64,000 nt of DNA from Pararhizobium sp. (GCA_030655075.1 JAURWE010000051.1:1-64000); one strand, 5' to 3'. Shown: positions 1 through 8,085, counted from the first letter of the stretch. The notes: generated by a model not told the origin, from the letters alone. Program-made: numbers and translations.

Positions 1-316
<316 letters not shown>

Positions 317-563
317 GGGTACGTATCCTGTGATCAAATAGATTGGATCATCCGGCGGCGCCGGTTTGGGGAGGCGTTTAAGGGTTTCGGAAGAATTGCG
401 CAAGACTTAATTGTTTGCGCGCCCGCGCGGCTTCGGCCTTGATATTGTGCGGACGAGGCACAATGCCCCCGACCGGTCGGTGCGGCGGCGACTCCAGCGA
501 ACGCCGTGAGTCATTACAGACATTTGAGCGGTCGTTTTGATACGGTACTTAAAGGAGAAGAGC

Positions 564-637
564 TGGAGCGGGTAACGGGAATCGAACCCGTGTATTCAGC
601 TTGGAAGGCTGCTGCTCTACCATTGAGCTATACCCGC
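564..637 (-). tRNA. tRNA-Gly (anticodon TCC)
   Basis: The minus strand folds into a full cloverleaf of 74 bases. The acceptor stem GCGGGTA pairs with TACCCGC, the D arm carries AGCTCAATGGTAGAG, the anticodon loop is CTTCCAA with TCC in the middle, and the T arm contains GGTTCGAATCC. The CCA end is encoded (complement of 564-566). It lies 26 bases downstream of tRNA-Tyr on the same strand and is probably co-transcribed with it. Confidence 0.97.
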
Positions 638-663
638 ATGCCTTTAGATCAGGTGCCGGGAGG

Positions 664-749
664 TGGTGGAGGGAGTTGGATTTGAACCAACGTAGGCATA
701 AGCCGGCAGATTTACAGTCTGCTCCCATTGACCGCTCGGGCATCCCTCC
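664..749 (-). tRNA. tRNA-Tyr (anticodon GTA)
   Basis: This 86-base minus-strand tRNA has the long variable arm typical of bacterial tRNA-Tyr. The acceptor begins GGAGGGA and pairs with TCCCTCC; the anticodon stem-loop is CAGACTGTAAATCTG with anticodon GTA; the T loop is GGTTCAAATCC; CCA is encoded. It is the first gene after a strong promoter-like sequence at 835-863 and is followed by tRNA-Gly and tuf. Confidence 0.97.
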
Positions 750-834
750 ATTTCCGCCTGAACCGTTAGGTTCCGGCGATCACGTTGCGCTGGTTTGACT
801 TGCGATCTTGGCCGGCGCCTCGTGAACTGCGGGC

Positions 835-863
835 TATATGACGACCCTGTTTCATCCTGTCAA
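835..863 (-). promoter_or_regulatory. Likely sigma-70 promoter of the tRNA-Tyr/tRNA-Gly/tuf transcript
   Basis: On the minus strand a perfect TTGACA (858-863) is followed after 17 bases by CATATA (835-840), close to the rhizobial housekeeping consensus. It sits about 85 bases before the 5' end of tRNA-Tyr and points toward it. Assignment rests on sequence match and position only. Confidence 0.6.
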
Positions 864-966
864 CACGATGATTTCAGAAAACTGCGGAAATTTGGTTTTC
901 ATCCTCAGGAGGTTGCCGGATGCAACATTGGCTTTGCGGAAAAGCCTGCCGGAGATATAAGGCCGC

Positions 967-1848
967 ATGAGCAAAGATATTCCCGGCAGCAAGAGCCCCA
1001 AAGACACCCATTACGCCACCCTGCGCCGCGCCCACCGCGATGCCAAGCGCGAGAGCGGCGAAATCCCGACGCCGCAGCCCGACAAGCGCCGCAAACCGGC
1101 GGGTGGCGACTGGACGGCACCCGCGCTCGCTCCCGATCAGGTACAGCTCTACGGACTGCATACGGTGCGGGCGGCGCTGGAAAACCCCGAGCGCAAGATC
1201 GAGAAGATCCTTTTGACCCAGAACGCCATGGTGCGGCTGGAGATCGCAGATCTGTTCGAGCGCGGTTTTCCGGTCGAGATCGTCTCGCCGCAGGATATTG
1301 ACAAGATTCTCGGCCCCGACGCCATCCACCAGGGCGTGATGATCGAAACCAAGCCGCTGCCGCTTCGCCGCCTTTCGGCACTGACGGACAGCCCGCTGGT
1401 GCTGGTGCTCGACCAGGTCACCGATCCGCACAATGTCGGCGCCATCATGCGTTCTGCCGTCGCCTTCAATGCCGGCGCGCTGATCACCACGCAGCGCCAC
1501 AGCCCGACCGAATCGGGCGTCATGGCGAAATCCGCTTCGGGCGCTCTCGAAATGATCCCCTATATACAGATCACCAATCTGGCCGATGCGCTGGACGAGC
1601 TGCACAAGCTCGGTTTCGTCTCGATCGGGCTTGATTCGGAAGGGCCGGCACCGCTGGAAGAGACGTTTTCAGGCGGCAAGCTGGCACTGGTGCTGGGCGC
1701 CGAGGGCAAGGGCCTGCGCCAGAAGACCCGCTCGACGGTCAACGCGCTTGCCCGTCTCGACATGCCGGGCGAGATCAAGTCGCTGAACGTGTCGAACGCG
1801 GCGGCCATCGCCATGTATGCGGCGCGCAATCACCTCGCCAAGGCGTAA
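967..1848 (+). CDS. rlmB: TrmH-family rRNA 2'-O-methyltransferase (RlmB type)
   Basis: SPOUT-class methyltransferase predicted to methylate the ribose of a guanosine in 23S rRNA using S-adenosylmethionine. The 293-residue protein has a basic, low-complexity N-terminus (residues 1-55), a substrate-binding domain opening with LYGLHTVRAALEN, and the knotted catalytic domain with motif 1 VTDPHNVGAIMRSA, motif 2 LALVLGAEGKGL and motif 3 SLNVSNAAAIAMY. Length fits RlmB with an extra basic tail. It stands alone, with its stop 6 bases from the end of the convergent small secreted protein gene. The exact target nucleotide is inferred from the family. Confidence 0.9.
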   Translation: MSKDIPGSKSPKDTHYATLRRAHRDAKRESGEIPTPQPDKRRKPAGGDWTAPALAPDQVQLYGLHTVRAALENPERKIEKILLTQNAMVRLEIADLFERGFPVEIVSPQDIDKILGPDAIHQGVMIETKPLPLRRLSALTDSPLVLVLDQVTDPHNVGAIMRSAVAFNAGALITTQRHSPTESGVMAKSASGALEMIPYIQITNLADALDELHKLGFVSIGLDSEGPAPLEETFSGGKLALVLGAEGKGLRQKTRSTVNALARLDMPGEIKSLNVSNAAAIAMYAARNHLAKA

Positions 1849-1854
1849 ATCGGC

Positions 1855-2148
1855 TCATTGCATCCGTGACATGTTGAGCGTCGAAAGGCTGGCTTCGGGA
1901 CATCCGTCCTGAAGCTTGCGCCAGGTCGTGACGCTCAGATCCATTTCGCAGCGCGCCAAATAGGGGGTGTCGCCGACCTTGATGCAGGTGGTCTGGCCGA
2001 GCTCATGCTTCGATCCGTCGCGGTTGCGGCAGGTGCAGTGCGCATCCGGCGGCGCGGCGGATGATATCTGCGGCATCGGGCCGAGAAACAGCGGACAAAG
2101 GGCCAGCGACAAAAATCGGTTCCATCGCCGTGGTGCTGGAATTCCCAT
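1855..2148 (-). CDS. Small secreted cysteine-containing protein, function unknown
   Basis: A 97-residue protein with a typical signal peptide (basic MGIPAPRRWNR, then a hydrophobic stretch ending near SSAAP) and a mature part with five cysteines (CTCRNRDG, CIKVGD, CEMDL, DGCPE), which suggests disulfides in the periplasm. The start at 2148 is chosen over upstream in-frame codons because a clear AAGGGG ribosome site lies 7 bases before it and the signal peptide begins there. The family is not one I can name. It reads convergently toward the rlmB-like gene. Confidence 0.7.
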   Translation of the reverse strand: MGIPAPRRWNRFLSLALCPLFLGPMPQISSAAPPDAHCTCRNRDGSKHELGQTTCIKVGDTPYLARCEMDLSVTTWRKLQDGCPEASLSTLNMSRMQ

Positions 2149-2240
2149 CGCGTTCCCCTTTACGACGTGCAATTCATAGGCAAAGTGTACTCCAAAACCA
2201 GACACTGTCCATCGTTGCGCCTGTCTTCCGGGAGATCCGA

Positions 2241-2939
2241 ATGCCTGTTTCAAAACCGCTGTGCGCTCTTGTTCTGGCGGCGGCGCTTGCCTCTGCCGCC
2301 CCTGCATTTTCCCAGGATATCGATCCAGGCATTCTCGATGCCCAGACCGGCGACTGGCTGGTGGCCTCCGAGGACGGAAGCCCCGGCTGCGTGCTGAAAC
2401 TGTCCAAGGAACAGGCGATCGGCGGCTATAGCGTTGCAGGCGCAGAGCAATGCAAGGGTTCGGTTGCCGGCATCGCCGATGCGGCCGCCTGGAATTTCGA
2501 CGGCAATGGCGGCATCATCCTGATCGATCCGATCCGCAAAGTGCTGATGCGTTTCATCGAGAACGAAGGATTTCCGCTGCGCACGGAAGAGAGCGCCGGA
2601 CCGGTTTTCGACATGGTGCCGGTCATCAAGGGTGTCGACCGGTTGCCGGTCGCCGCAGCGATCAAGGGCGAGTGGCTGATGAAGCGGCCGTCCGGCGAGA
2701 TACTCTGCAAGATATCGCTGGGCGACACGCGCGGCGAGGACGAGAATTATCCGATGAAGACCGCCGGCGCCTGCGACACGGCCGTCAAGAAGCTCGACTT
2801 CTCACTGTGGAGCGCCAGCGGGCTTGGCATAACCATGATGAACACCGAGGGCGGATCGCTGTCCTTCGTCGCCACGCCTGACGGATTCGATAAGGCGCCG
2901 GAGGAAGGCGGCAAGCCGCTGGCGCTCGTTCGTCCGTGA
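2241..2939 (+). CDS. Secreted AprI/Inh-family metalloprotease inhibitor-like protein with two repeats
   Basis: A 232-residue exported protein: signal peptide MPVSKPLCALVLAAALASAAPAFS, then two related domains of about 90 residues. Each opens with a GDW/GEW core (GDWLVASEDGSPGCVLKLS and GEWLMKRPSGEILCKISL) and contains two cysteines, the pattern of the Inh/AprI inhibitor family that blocks serralysin-type metalloproteases in the periplasm. An in-frame start further upstream (2061) would bury the signal peptide, so 2241 is used. No protease gene lies nearby, so the target is unknown and a binding role other than inhibition is possible. Confidence 0.75.
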   Translation: MPVSKPLCALVLAAALASAAPAFSQDIDPGILDAQTGDWLVASEDGSPGCVLKLSKEQAIGGYSVAGAEQCKGSVAGIADAAAWNFDGNGGIILIDPIRKVLMRFIENEGFPLRTEESAGPVFDMVPVIKGVDRLPVAAAIKGEWLMKRPSGEILCKISLGDTRGEDENYPMKTAGACDTAVKKLDFSLWSASGLGITMMNTEGGSLSFVATPDGFDKAPEEGGKPLALVRP

Positions 2940-2954
2940 TTTACAGAGGAGCTG

Positions 2955-3170
2955 TCAGGCCTTCTTGAGGAATTCGGTGCGCAGGACCAGGCCCTTGATC
3001 TTGGCATGGCGGCAGTCGAACTCGTCCGGGTTGCCGGTCAGGTGAATGCCCTTGATCACCGTGCCGCGCTTCAGGGTTTCCGACGTGCCCTTGACCTTCA
3101 GATCCTTGATCAGCGTGACATTATCACCTTCGGCCAGAATGGTGCCGTTCGAATCCCTGACCTCGTCCAT
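2955..3170 (-). CDS. PhnA-domain protein
   Basis: A 71-residue protein beginning MDEVRDSNGTILAEGDNVTL. It matches the C-terminal domain of the PhnA/YjdM family, including the SNGTIL-EGD-VTLIKDLKVKGT core and the final HAKIKGLVLRTEFLKK. The N-terminal zinc ribbon of full-length YjdM is absent, which is common for the short alphaproteobacterial form. Despite the name, a role in phosphonate use is not established. The start at 3170 is preceded by AGGAACAGGG and is preferred to one 108 bases upstream. Confidence 0.85.
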   Translation of the reverse strand: MDEVRDSNGTILAEGDNVTLIKDLKVKGTSETLKRGTVIKGIHLTGNPDEFDCRHAKIKGLVLRTEFLKKA

Positions 3171-3316
3171 GTTCTCAAACCCTGTTCCTGCCGCCCGAAG
3201 GCTGTTGCAGGCGGCTCTAAAGGTTTTGGCCGGCGCCGTCCAGCACGCACAAAAGCCGGGCGCGAAAAAGCCGGACATGGTGGAATGTCCGGCCTTCTAG
3301 AGGTATCAGGCTAAAA

Positions 3317-3943
3317 TCAGGCGGCAGCGGCAAGGTCGCTGTGATCGGCGATGACCTTCTCGGCACCGGCAATGGCGCTCTGCTTGGCGTCGTCGCCCAT
3401 GGCCAGACCTTCGGCGCGGATGAACTCGACATCGGTGATGCCGATGAAGCCGAAGACGGTGGTCAGGTAGCTTTCCTGGTGATCCATGGCGCTGATCGGC
3501 GAGCTGCCGGAATAATGGCCGCCACGCGTCGAGGCGACGATGACCTTCTTGCCCTTGGCGAGGCCCTGGACACCGGCTTCGGTGTATTTGAACGTCGTGC
3601 CGGCGACCAGAATGCGGTCGATCCAGGTCTTCAGCTGGGTCGGGATGGCAAAATTGTACATCGGCGCACCGACGACGACCACATCGGCTTTCAGGAATTC
3701 GTCCAGCGCCGCGCGGCCGGCGTCAAGCTCGGAAACGAGCGTCGCGTCGAGGCCTTCGGGATTGGCGGAGGCTGCCATCAGGTGGGCACCGCTCAGATGC
3801 GCCAGAGGGGCTGCGGCGAGATCACGGTAGGCGACGTGGGCACCGGCGTGACCGGCGCTCAGGCGCGACACGATGGACGCCGTCAGACGGCGGGAAACGG
3901 AATGATCTCCGAGAATGCCGGAGTCGATGTGAAGGATGTTCAT
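3317..3943 (-). CDS. azoR: FMN-dependent NADH-azoreductase
   Basis: Cytosolic flavodoxin-fold enzyme that reduces azo compounds and quinones with NADH. The 208-residue protein starts MNILHIDSGILGDHSVSRRL, matching the FMN phosphate-binding SxxxxS region, and has the typical VVVGAPMYNFAIPTQLKTWID and GTTFKYTEAGVQGL segments. It is transcribed divergently from a LysR-type gene with 167 bases between, the classic arrangement of a LysR activator or repressor and its target. Probably responds to quinones or electrophiles through that regulator (inference). Confidence 0.93.
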   Translation of the reverse strand: MNILHIDSGILGDHSVSRRLTASIVSRLSAGHAGAHVAYRDLAAAPLAHLSGAHLMAASANPEGLDATLVSELDAGRAALDEFLKADVVVVGAPMYNFAIPTQLKTWIDRILVAGTTFKYTEAGVQGLAKGKKVIVASTRGGHYSGSSPISAMDHQESYLTTVFGFIGITDVEFIRAEGLAMGDDAKQSAIAGAEKVIADHSDLAAAA

Positions 3944-4055
3944 GATCTGCACCTTGTGTTGTCTTGGTCGGTTGTCTTGGGATCGGCTGTGTTCGTTTGG
4001 TTGCGGTAGATATGGTTTGAAAACAATCGAACGATAAGACGGTGCTTTTCCGACA

Positions 4056-4078
4056 TTGCGTTTCCTGATAGAAACAAT
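4056..4078. promoter_or_regulatory. Possible LysR operator between azoR and its regulator
   Basis: An interrupted inverted repeat, GTTTC (4060-4064), six bases, GAAAC (4071-4075), lies in the divergent spacer, with partial extension of symmetry to ATTG and AAT on the flanks. It ends about 33 bases before the LysR start codon. LysR boxes are often symmetric with a T-N11-A core, which this fits. Evidence is positional. Confidence 0.35.
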
Positions 4079-4110
4079 GACCGCGACATTCTCGAAAACA
4101 ATGGTGCCCA

Positions 4111-5055
4111 ATGCAGGACCTGAACGACCTCGCCCTTTTTGCCGCCGTTGTGAAACACAAGGGCTTTTCCGCCGCCGCCCGGGCGCTGAACATTCCGAAA
4201 TCGAAGCTCAGCAAACATGTGGCCCGGCTGGAAGAACAGCTGGACGTGCGGCTCCTCGAGCGCTCGACGCGAAAGCTGAGGATCACCGAGATCGGCCAGA
4301 TCTTCTACGAACGCTGCGAGACGATCCTCGCCGGTGTCGAGGCGGCCGAAGCCGTCGTTGCCACCGCCCGCAGCGAGCCGACCGGCACCGTGCGTATGGC
4401 GGCCCCGATCGGCTTCACGCCGATGCTGAGCGCCATCCTGCCGGATTTCTTCCGGCGCTATCCCGGCATCAAACTTCTGATTTCGGCGACCAACCGGCGC
4501 ATCGACATGATGGAGGAGCGCTTCGACATCGCGCTCAGGGCCCGTCAGCAGATGGACACAGACAACCAGCTGATCGTCAAGAAGCTCGGCCAGGCGCGCA
4601 ATTTTCTGGTGGCGAGCCCGGCGCTGCTCGAACGCCTGCCGCCGGTGACGATCGAGACGCTTGGCAAGATGCCGACCCTGTCGATGAACGAGTTGCACCC
4701 GACCGATACGTGGACGATGTACAATGCTTTGGGTGAACCGCTGGAGATCACGCATACGCCGATCCTCGGCTGCAGCGATTTCCCCATTCTCGAGCGCGCC
4801 GCCATCGAAGGCTTGGGCATCGCTTTCCTGCCCATTCATCTCTGCGAACGGGCGATCCAGCGCGGCATGCTCGTGCATGTTCTGCCCGAATGGACCTCGA
4901 GCGAGACGATCGTCCATCTGGTCTTCACCTCGCGCCACGGCATCCTGCCGGCCGTACGGGCGCTGATCGACTATCTGGCCGAGCACCTGCCGCCGGCGAT
5001 GGCCTCCTGCCGCGAGGTGGAGCCCCGCCCTGCCCGGCTTGAAGCGGCCGAATAG
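4111..5055 (+). CDS. LysR-family transcriptional regulator
   Basis: A 314-residue regulator with the usual N-terminal winged helix (MQDLNDLALFAAVVKHKGFSAAARALNIPKSKLSKHVARLE, helix-turn-helix around residues 18-37) and a C-terminal periplasmic-binding-protein-like effector domain. The SKLSKHVARLEEQLDVRLLERSTRKLRIT segment is close to the AaeR/CrgA-type LysR clade whose members often sit beside azoreductases or quinone reductases. It most likely controls the divergent azoR gene and itself. The effector is unknown. Confidence 0.92.
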   Translation: MQDLNDLALFAAVVKHKGFSAAARALNIPKSKLSKHVARLEEQLDVRLLERSTRKLRITEIGQIFYERCETILAGVEAAEAVVATARSEPTGTVRMAAPIGFTPMLSAILPDFFRRYPGIKLLISATNRRIDMMEERFDIALRARQQMDTDNQLIVKKLGQARNFLVASPALLERLPPVTIETLGKMPTLSMNELHPTDTWTMYNALGEPLEITHTPILGCSDFPILERAAIEGLGIAFLPIHLCERAIQRGMLVHVLPEWTSSETIVHLVFTSRHGILPAVRALIDYLAEHLPPAMASCREVEPRPARLEAAE

Positions 5056-5218
5056 ACCACCTAGCCGCTGGCCGCTTTCTTTGTCGCCGAAAGCGTCTAG
5101 ACTGCGAAGACGATCAGGACGTGCAGCGTTGCGCGATGACCACCCGCTGACGCGTTCTTCATCCGACAGGCATTCAAGTCAAGGACTGAAATTCAAGAGA
5201 CATAACGGGAGGAATGAC

Positions 5219-5527
5219 ATGCGCCGTGCCGTGGCTGTTGCAGGCCTGCTTGCCCTTGTGCTGCTCCGGAGCCAGCCAGCCCTGGCGCACAGTTTTTACG
5301 ATATGCTCTGCTGCTCGGACAAGGATTGCACCCCGATTGCCGACGATGAGGTCAAGATCACCAAGAACGGCTGGTTCATCCGGCGGACCGGCGAAACCAT
5401 TCCCTACTATCCCAATTCCCGGCTGAGACACTCGCCGGACGGGCGGTTTCACCGCTGCACTATCTCGGGCGATTTCTCGCCGACTGGCCACACGCTCTGC
5501 CTCTATGTGCCCGATCAGGTCAATTAA
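5219..5527 (+). CDS. Small secreted protein with CCSDKDC motif, function unknown
   Basis: A 102-residue protein with a signal peptide (MRRAVAVAGLLALVLLRSQPALA) and a mature region starting HSFYDMLCCSDKDC. Cysteines at CCSDKDC, HRC and TLC suggest disulfide bonds. The CCSDxDC motif followed by a beta-rich stretch is found in many rhizobial periplasmic proteins of unknown role. The start at 5219 follows a GGGAGG ribosome site 6 bases upstream; a longer upstream reading would lose the signal peptide. Confidence 0.78.
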   Translation: MRRAVAVAGLLALVLLRSQPALAHSFYDMLCCSDKDCTPIADDEVKITKNGWFIRRTGETIPYYPNSRLRHSPDGRFHRCTISGDFSPTGHTLCLYVPDQVN

Positions 5528-5533
5528 GCCTGA

Positions 5534-5893
5534 TCAGACCTTTTCCTTCTTCTTCACCGGCGTGACTGGCGTGCCTCCAGCAGGATCGGCGGGAACGCCC
5601 GGCCGGGGCGCCAGCAGTTTGCGCAGCGCGCTGATGCGGTCCTTGACCAGCGGGCGGAACCGCGAAGCCCGATAAGGCATGTCGGCCGCGCCGTAACCTT
5701 CGGGCCCATCGTCGTTGCCGCGATGGATCTCCTCGAGCTTGACGCCGAAAAATTCACCATCGACATAGTGCTTGTACATGCCGACCCAGCGCAGCGTGTA
5801 GACCTGACCCTTGCGGATGCCCTGGTCGATCGAGACATGTTTGAATTTGTCGTCGATGCAGACCACCTTCTGTCCGACATGAAAATCACTCAT
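5534..5893 (-). CDS. Conserved protein of unknown function with RFRPL motif
   Basis: A 119-residue cytosolic protein. It opens MSDFHVGQKVVCIDDKF, then KGQVYTLRWVG, and ends its folded part with ASRFRPL. This layout (VGQKVVC, K-G-x-Y-T, SRFRPL) is shared by small SH3-like proteins common in alphaproteobacterial chromosomes and prophages. The C-terminal 30 residues are Pro/Lys-rich and probably disordered. It converges with the CCSDKDC secreted protein gene, 6 bases between stops. I cannot assign a function. Confidence 0.72.
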   Translation of the reverse strand: MSDFHVGQKVVCIDDKFKHVSIDQGIRKGQVYTLRWVGMYKHYVDGEFFGVKLEEIHRGNDDGPEGYGAADMPYRASRFRPLVKDRISALRKLLAPRPGVPADPAGGTPVTPVKKKEKV

Positions 5894-6029
5894 CGTCCAT
5901 CACCGTCATTGCGCCGGTCCCCGGCTGCCGTCGAACATGTCCGCTGCAGCACCGAAGGCTGCAGCACGGGACAGGCCCCTATACCAGTCCGCCGGGATTT
6001 GGCCGAACGATTTTTCGCGACGGTTTTTG

Positions 6030-6836
6030 TTACCGGGGCTCAATCGACAGGTTGAGATAGGTCGGGTCGAATTCGGCGACCTCCTGCAACCGTGGCCAGT
6101 CGACGATGGTGATGGTGTGGTTGATCCAGACGAGCAGGCCGTCCTTGCGCAGGCTCTGGATCGTGCGGTTCATGTGGACGATGGATATGCCGAGCACGTC
6201 GGCCATCTCCATCTGCGTCAGCGGAAAATAGAAGCTGGTGCCGTCGGTACGGCGGACGATTCCGAGGCGTACATAGAGCTCGCAAATCAAATGAGCCAAG
6301 TGCGCCTTCTTGGATTTGCGGCCCATCGATACGATCCATTCGCGGTGGATGGCGCCATCGATCAGCGTGTGCAGCCACAAAAGACGAGTCAGGTGCGGCA
6401 GGTTTTCCGTCACGCGTTTCAGCGCGCCGTGATCGGCAAAGGTTACACGGCAAGCCGAGAGCGCAACGATGCCGTGATCCATCAGCCTCAGCGGAAAGGC
6501 ATGCAGATCAATGAAGTCGCCCGGTACATGCAGGGCGGTAATCTGGCGAAGGCCGTCTGCGGTGATCTTATAGCGGGCAGCAAACCCCTCAAGAATCAGC
6601 GTGCTGTAGGCGGGCCGCGATCCCTGCACGACGAGGTCCTTGCCCTCCGAAAAAATGTCCTCTTTGACGAACAGACTTTTGAGGGCGTCCTTTTCCGAAT
6701 CCTGCAGGATGTCGTGACTTTCAATGTTGAGCAGCAGGGCTTCGATCAAGGGGGTCTCCGATTGAACAGGGGTGCGAAAGACGATCTTCATGGCCGACAT
6801 CGACACAACGCGTGGCTCCTGTCTTTGTTCGATCAT
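6030..6836 (-). CDS. Crp/Fnr-family transcriptional regulator
   Basis: A regulator of up to 268 residues with an N-terminal cyclic-nucleotide-binding-like beta barrel and a C-terminal winged helix (LTQMEMADVLGISIVHMNRTIQSLRKDGLLVW, recognition helix around HMNRTIQSLR). The four cysteines that bind an iron-sulfur cluster in FNR are missing, so oxygen sensing by that route is unlikely. The start is uncertain: the ATG at 6836 has no good ribosome site, while a GTG at 6806 follows AGGAG by 9 bases, and ATGs at 6800 and 6791 are also possible. It is divergent from the DUF6894 gene, which it may regulate. Confidence 0.88.
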   Translation of the reverse strand: MIEQRQEPRVVSMSAMKIVFRTPVQSETPLIEALLLNIESHDILQDSEKDALKSLFVKEDIFSEGKDLVVQGSRPAYSTLILEGFAARYKITADGLRQITALHVPGDFIDLHAFPLRLMDHGIVALSACRVTFADHGALKRVTENLPHLTRLLWLHTLIDGAIHREWIVSMGRKSKKAHLAHLICELYVRLGIVRRTDGTSFYFPLTQMEMADVLGISIVHMNRTIQSLRKDGLLVWINHTITIVDWPRLQEVAEFDPTYLNLSIEPR

Positions 6837-6900
6837 TTCTCGGGAGGTGCGGGAACAATCAACGGCTTGCAGAATTAGCCGATGAAATGAGGGATGACAA

Positions 6901-7137
6901 ATGAGCCGCTATTATTTCGATCTGCACAACGGCGACGGACCGACGCGCGACGAAGAGGGCCAGGACATAAAATCGCGCGCCGACATTTCAAAAGAAGTCT
7001 CCCGCATTCTGCTTGACGTGGCCCGTGACGAGATTCCAGAGATCGACCGCATCATCTTTTCCGTCACCGTGCGCGACGAAAGCGGCCGGTCGATATCGGT
7101 AGCGAGCCTGACCTTCAACAATGAGTGGCTGGACTGA
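6901..7137 (+). CDS. DUF6894 family small protein
   Basis: A 78-residue protein with the family hallmark MSRYYFDLHNGDGPTRDEEG at its N-terminus and a beta-strand segment IIFSVTVRDESGRSISVASLTF near its end. Such proteins are abundant in Rhizobiales, often near stress regulators, and have no known biochemical function. It is divergent from the Crp/Fnr gene with 64 bases between, so a shared control region is likely. Confidence 0.85.
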   Translation: MSRYYFDLHNGDGPTRDEEGQDIKSRADISKEVSRILLDVARDEIPEIDRIIFSVTVRDESGRSISVASLTFNNEWLD

Positions 7138-7271
7138 CGCGGGCAGCTGCCGCGCCTGTCGTTCCATGACCGATCGATTACAGATATCGATACGGGCCGC
7201 ATTAACAAAGTTAAATGCGCAGCGGCGTTTCCACCTCCATAGACTTTCGAAGGTTTGGGAGGACCGCCGCG

Positions 7272-7469
7272 ATGAACATCACCAACAGTTCCATACCGCC
7301 CCGCGATCTCGCACTGCTGCAGAGCGTTCTCAACGCCTGGTGTTTCGCCCACCGTATCGACCGCCGCTTGGCCGACCGGCAGGCAAAAATTCTGATCGAA
7401 GAATATGCCAGGGGCAGCCGCAGCCAGCTCGACCTGATCGACGCATTGGAAAAGGCACCGATGCAGTGA
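7272..7469 (+). CDS. Small protein of unknown function, first of a tandem pair
   Basis: A 65-residue helical protein starting MNITNSSIPPRDLALLQSVL. Start at 7272 is chosen because an upstream in-frame ATG at 7215 lacks a ribosome site. The core DLALLQSVLNAWCFAH lines up with DLAMLRTVLERCCAEY of the next gene, and the following AKILIEEY with AAELIDWY, so the two look like diverged duplicates. Its stop overlaps the GTG start of that gene (bases 7466-7469), which suggests translational coupling. No function can be assigned. Confidence 0.65.
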   Translation: MNITNSSIPPRDLALLQSVLNAWCFAHRIDRRLADRQAKILIEEYARGSRSQLDLIDALEKAPMQ

Positions 7470-7693
7470 GCGGTCTGCAGGCACCCCGCCCCTTCGGCAG
7501 CCACGGCCAGCTTGACGACGCCGACCTTGCGATGCTGCGGACGGTGCTGGAGCGTTGCTGCGCGGAATACGATCTCGACATCAAGAGCCCGGACGCCGAA
7601 AGGATCGCCGCAGAGCTGATCGACTGGTATCTGTTCGGCGTGAAGAAGGCTGGCGATCTGTTTGAGATGGTCCGGCCGCTGCCGTTGGGGTGA
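7466..7693 (+). CDS. Small protein of unknown function, second of a tandem pair
   Basis: A 75-residue protein read from a GTG at 7466 that overlaps the TGA of the preceding gene in a GTGA arrangement. Residues about 15-65 (DLAMLRTVLERCCAEY, AERIAAELIDWYLFGVKKAG) are related to the upstream protein and look like short amphipathic helices. Because the GTG has no separate strong ribosome site, it is probably translated by coupling. The reading continues open upstream, so the exact start is inferred from the overlap and from the homology with the upstream protein. Confidence 0.6.
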   Translation: MSGLQAPRPFGSHGQLDDADLAMLRTVLERCCAEYDLDIKSPDAERIAAELIDWYLFGVKKAGDLFEMVRPLPLG

Positions 7694-7719
7694 AGGAACC
7701 CCGCGCTGGGAGCTAGCCC

Positions 7720-7760
7720 TTTACCACGCGCTTGTTTCTGGTATATTCCCAATACGGGAA
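7720..7760 (+). promoter_or_regulatory. Predicted promoter and operator of the higBA toxin-antitoxin operon
   Basis: A TTTACC (7720-7725) and TATATT (7742-7747) spaced by 16 bases form a plausible promoter. An inverted repeat TTCCC-AATAC-GGGAA (7746-7760) overlaps the -10 element and ends 12 bases before the higB start. Antitoxins of the HigA family repress their own operon by binding such palindromes, so this is the probable operator. Confidence 0.55.
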
Positions 7761-7772
7761 CAGGATGAGGGA

Positions 7773-8075
7773 ATGCGGGTTATTGCAAAGCCAACGCTCG
7801 ACAAGTTCGGCGCGGTTCACTCCCTGGCAAAACCATCGCTTGACCACTCGTATGAGATGGCGAAGGCAGCGTCCTGGTCTTCCATACAAGATGTTACCGA
7901 TGCCTTTTCCAAAGCAAAGGCTTTGAACGATGAACCGGTGAGATTTGAAATAAAGGGTGGCAGCTACATGCTCATCGTGGCCTTCGACTTCCCCCGGCAG
8001 ATCGCGTTCATCAAGTTTGTCGGGACGCATGCTGAATACGACAAGATCGATGCTCTTACGGTTTCGAATTTCTAA
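7773..8075 (+). CDS. higB: HigB-family type II toxin (mRNA interferase-like)
   Basis: A 100-residue toxin-like protein of the HigB_toxin family. It shows the family pattern MRVIAKPTL...FG at the start, a central VRFEIKGGSYMLIVAFDF, and the signature IAFIKFVGTHAEYDKIDA near the C-terminus. Relatives cleave mRNA on translating ribosomes and are neutralised by the adjacent antitoxin. Toxin-first gene order, as here, is typical of higBA. The antitoxin gene follows after 10 bases. The start at 7773 fits the family N-terminus; a longer reading upstream would cross the promoter. Confidence 0.93.
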   Translation: MRVIAKPTLDKFGAVHSLAKPSLDHSYEMAKAASWSSIQDVTDAFSKAKALNDEPVRFEIKGGSYMLIVAFDFPRQIAFIKFVGTHAEYDKIDALTVSNF

Positions 8076-8085
8076 GGAGCTGGCA

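Noticed and set aside
874..1605. Open frame of 243 codons on the minus strand opposite the rlmB-like gene
   Set aside because: Its translation is rich in Arg/His/Asp with no known motif and it lies opposite a clear RlmB-type gene; it is a GC-driven shadow frame.
3940..4986. Open frame of 348 codons opposite the LysR gene
   Set aside because: No motif, no ribosome site, full overlap with a well-supported LysR regulator.
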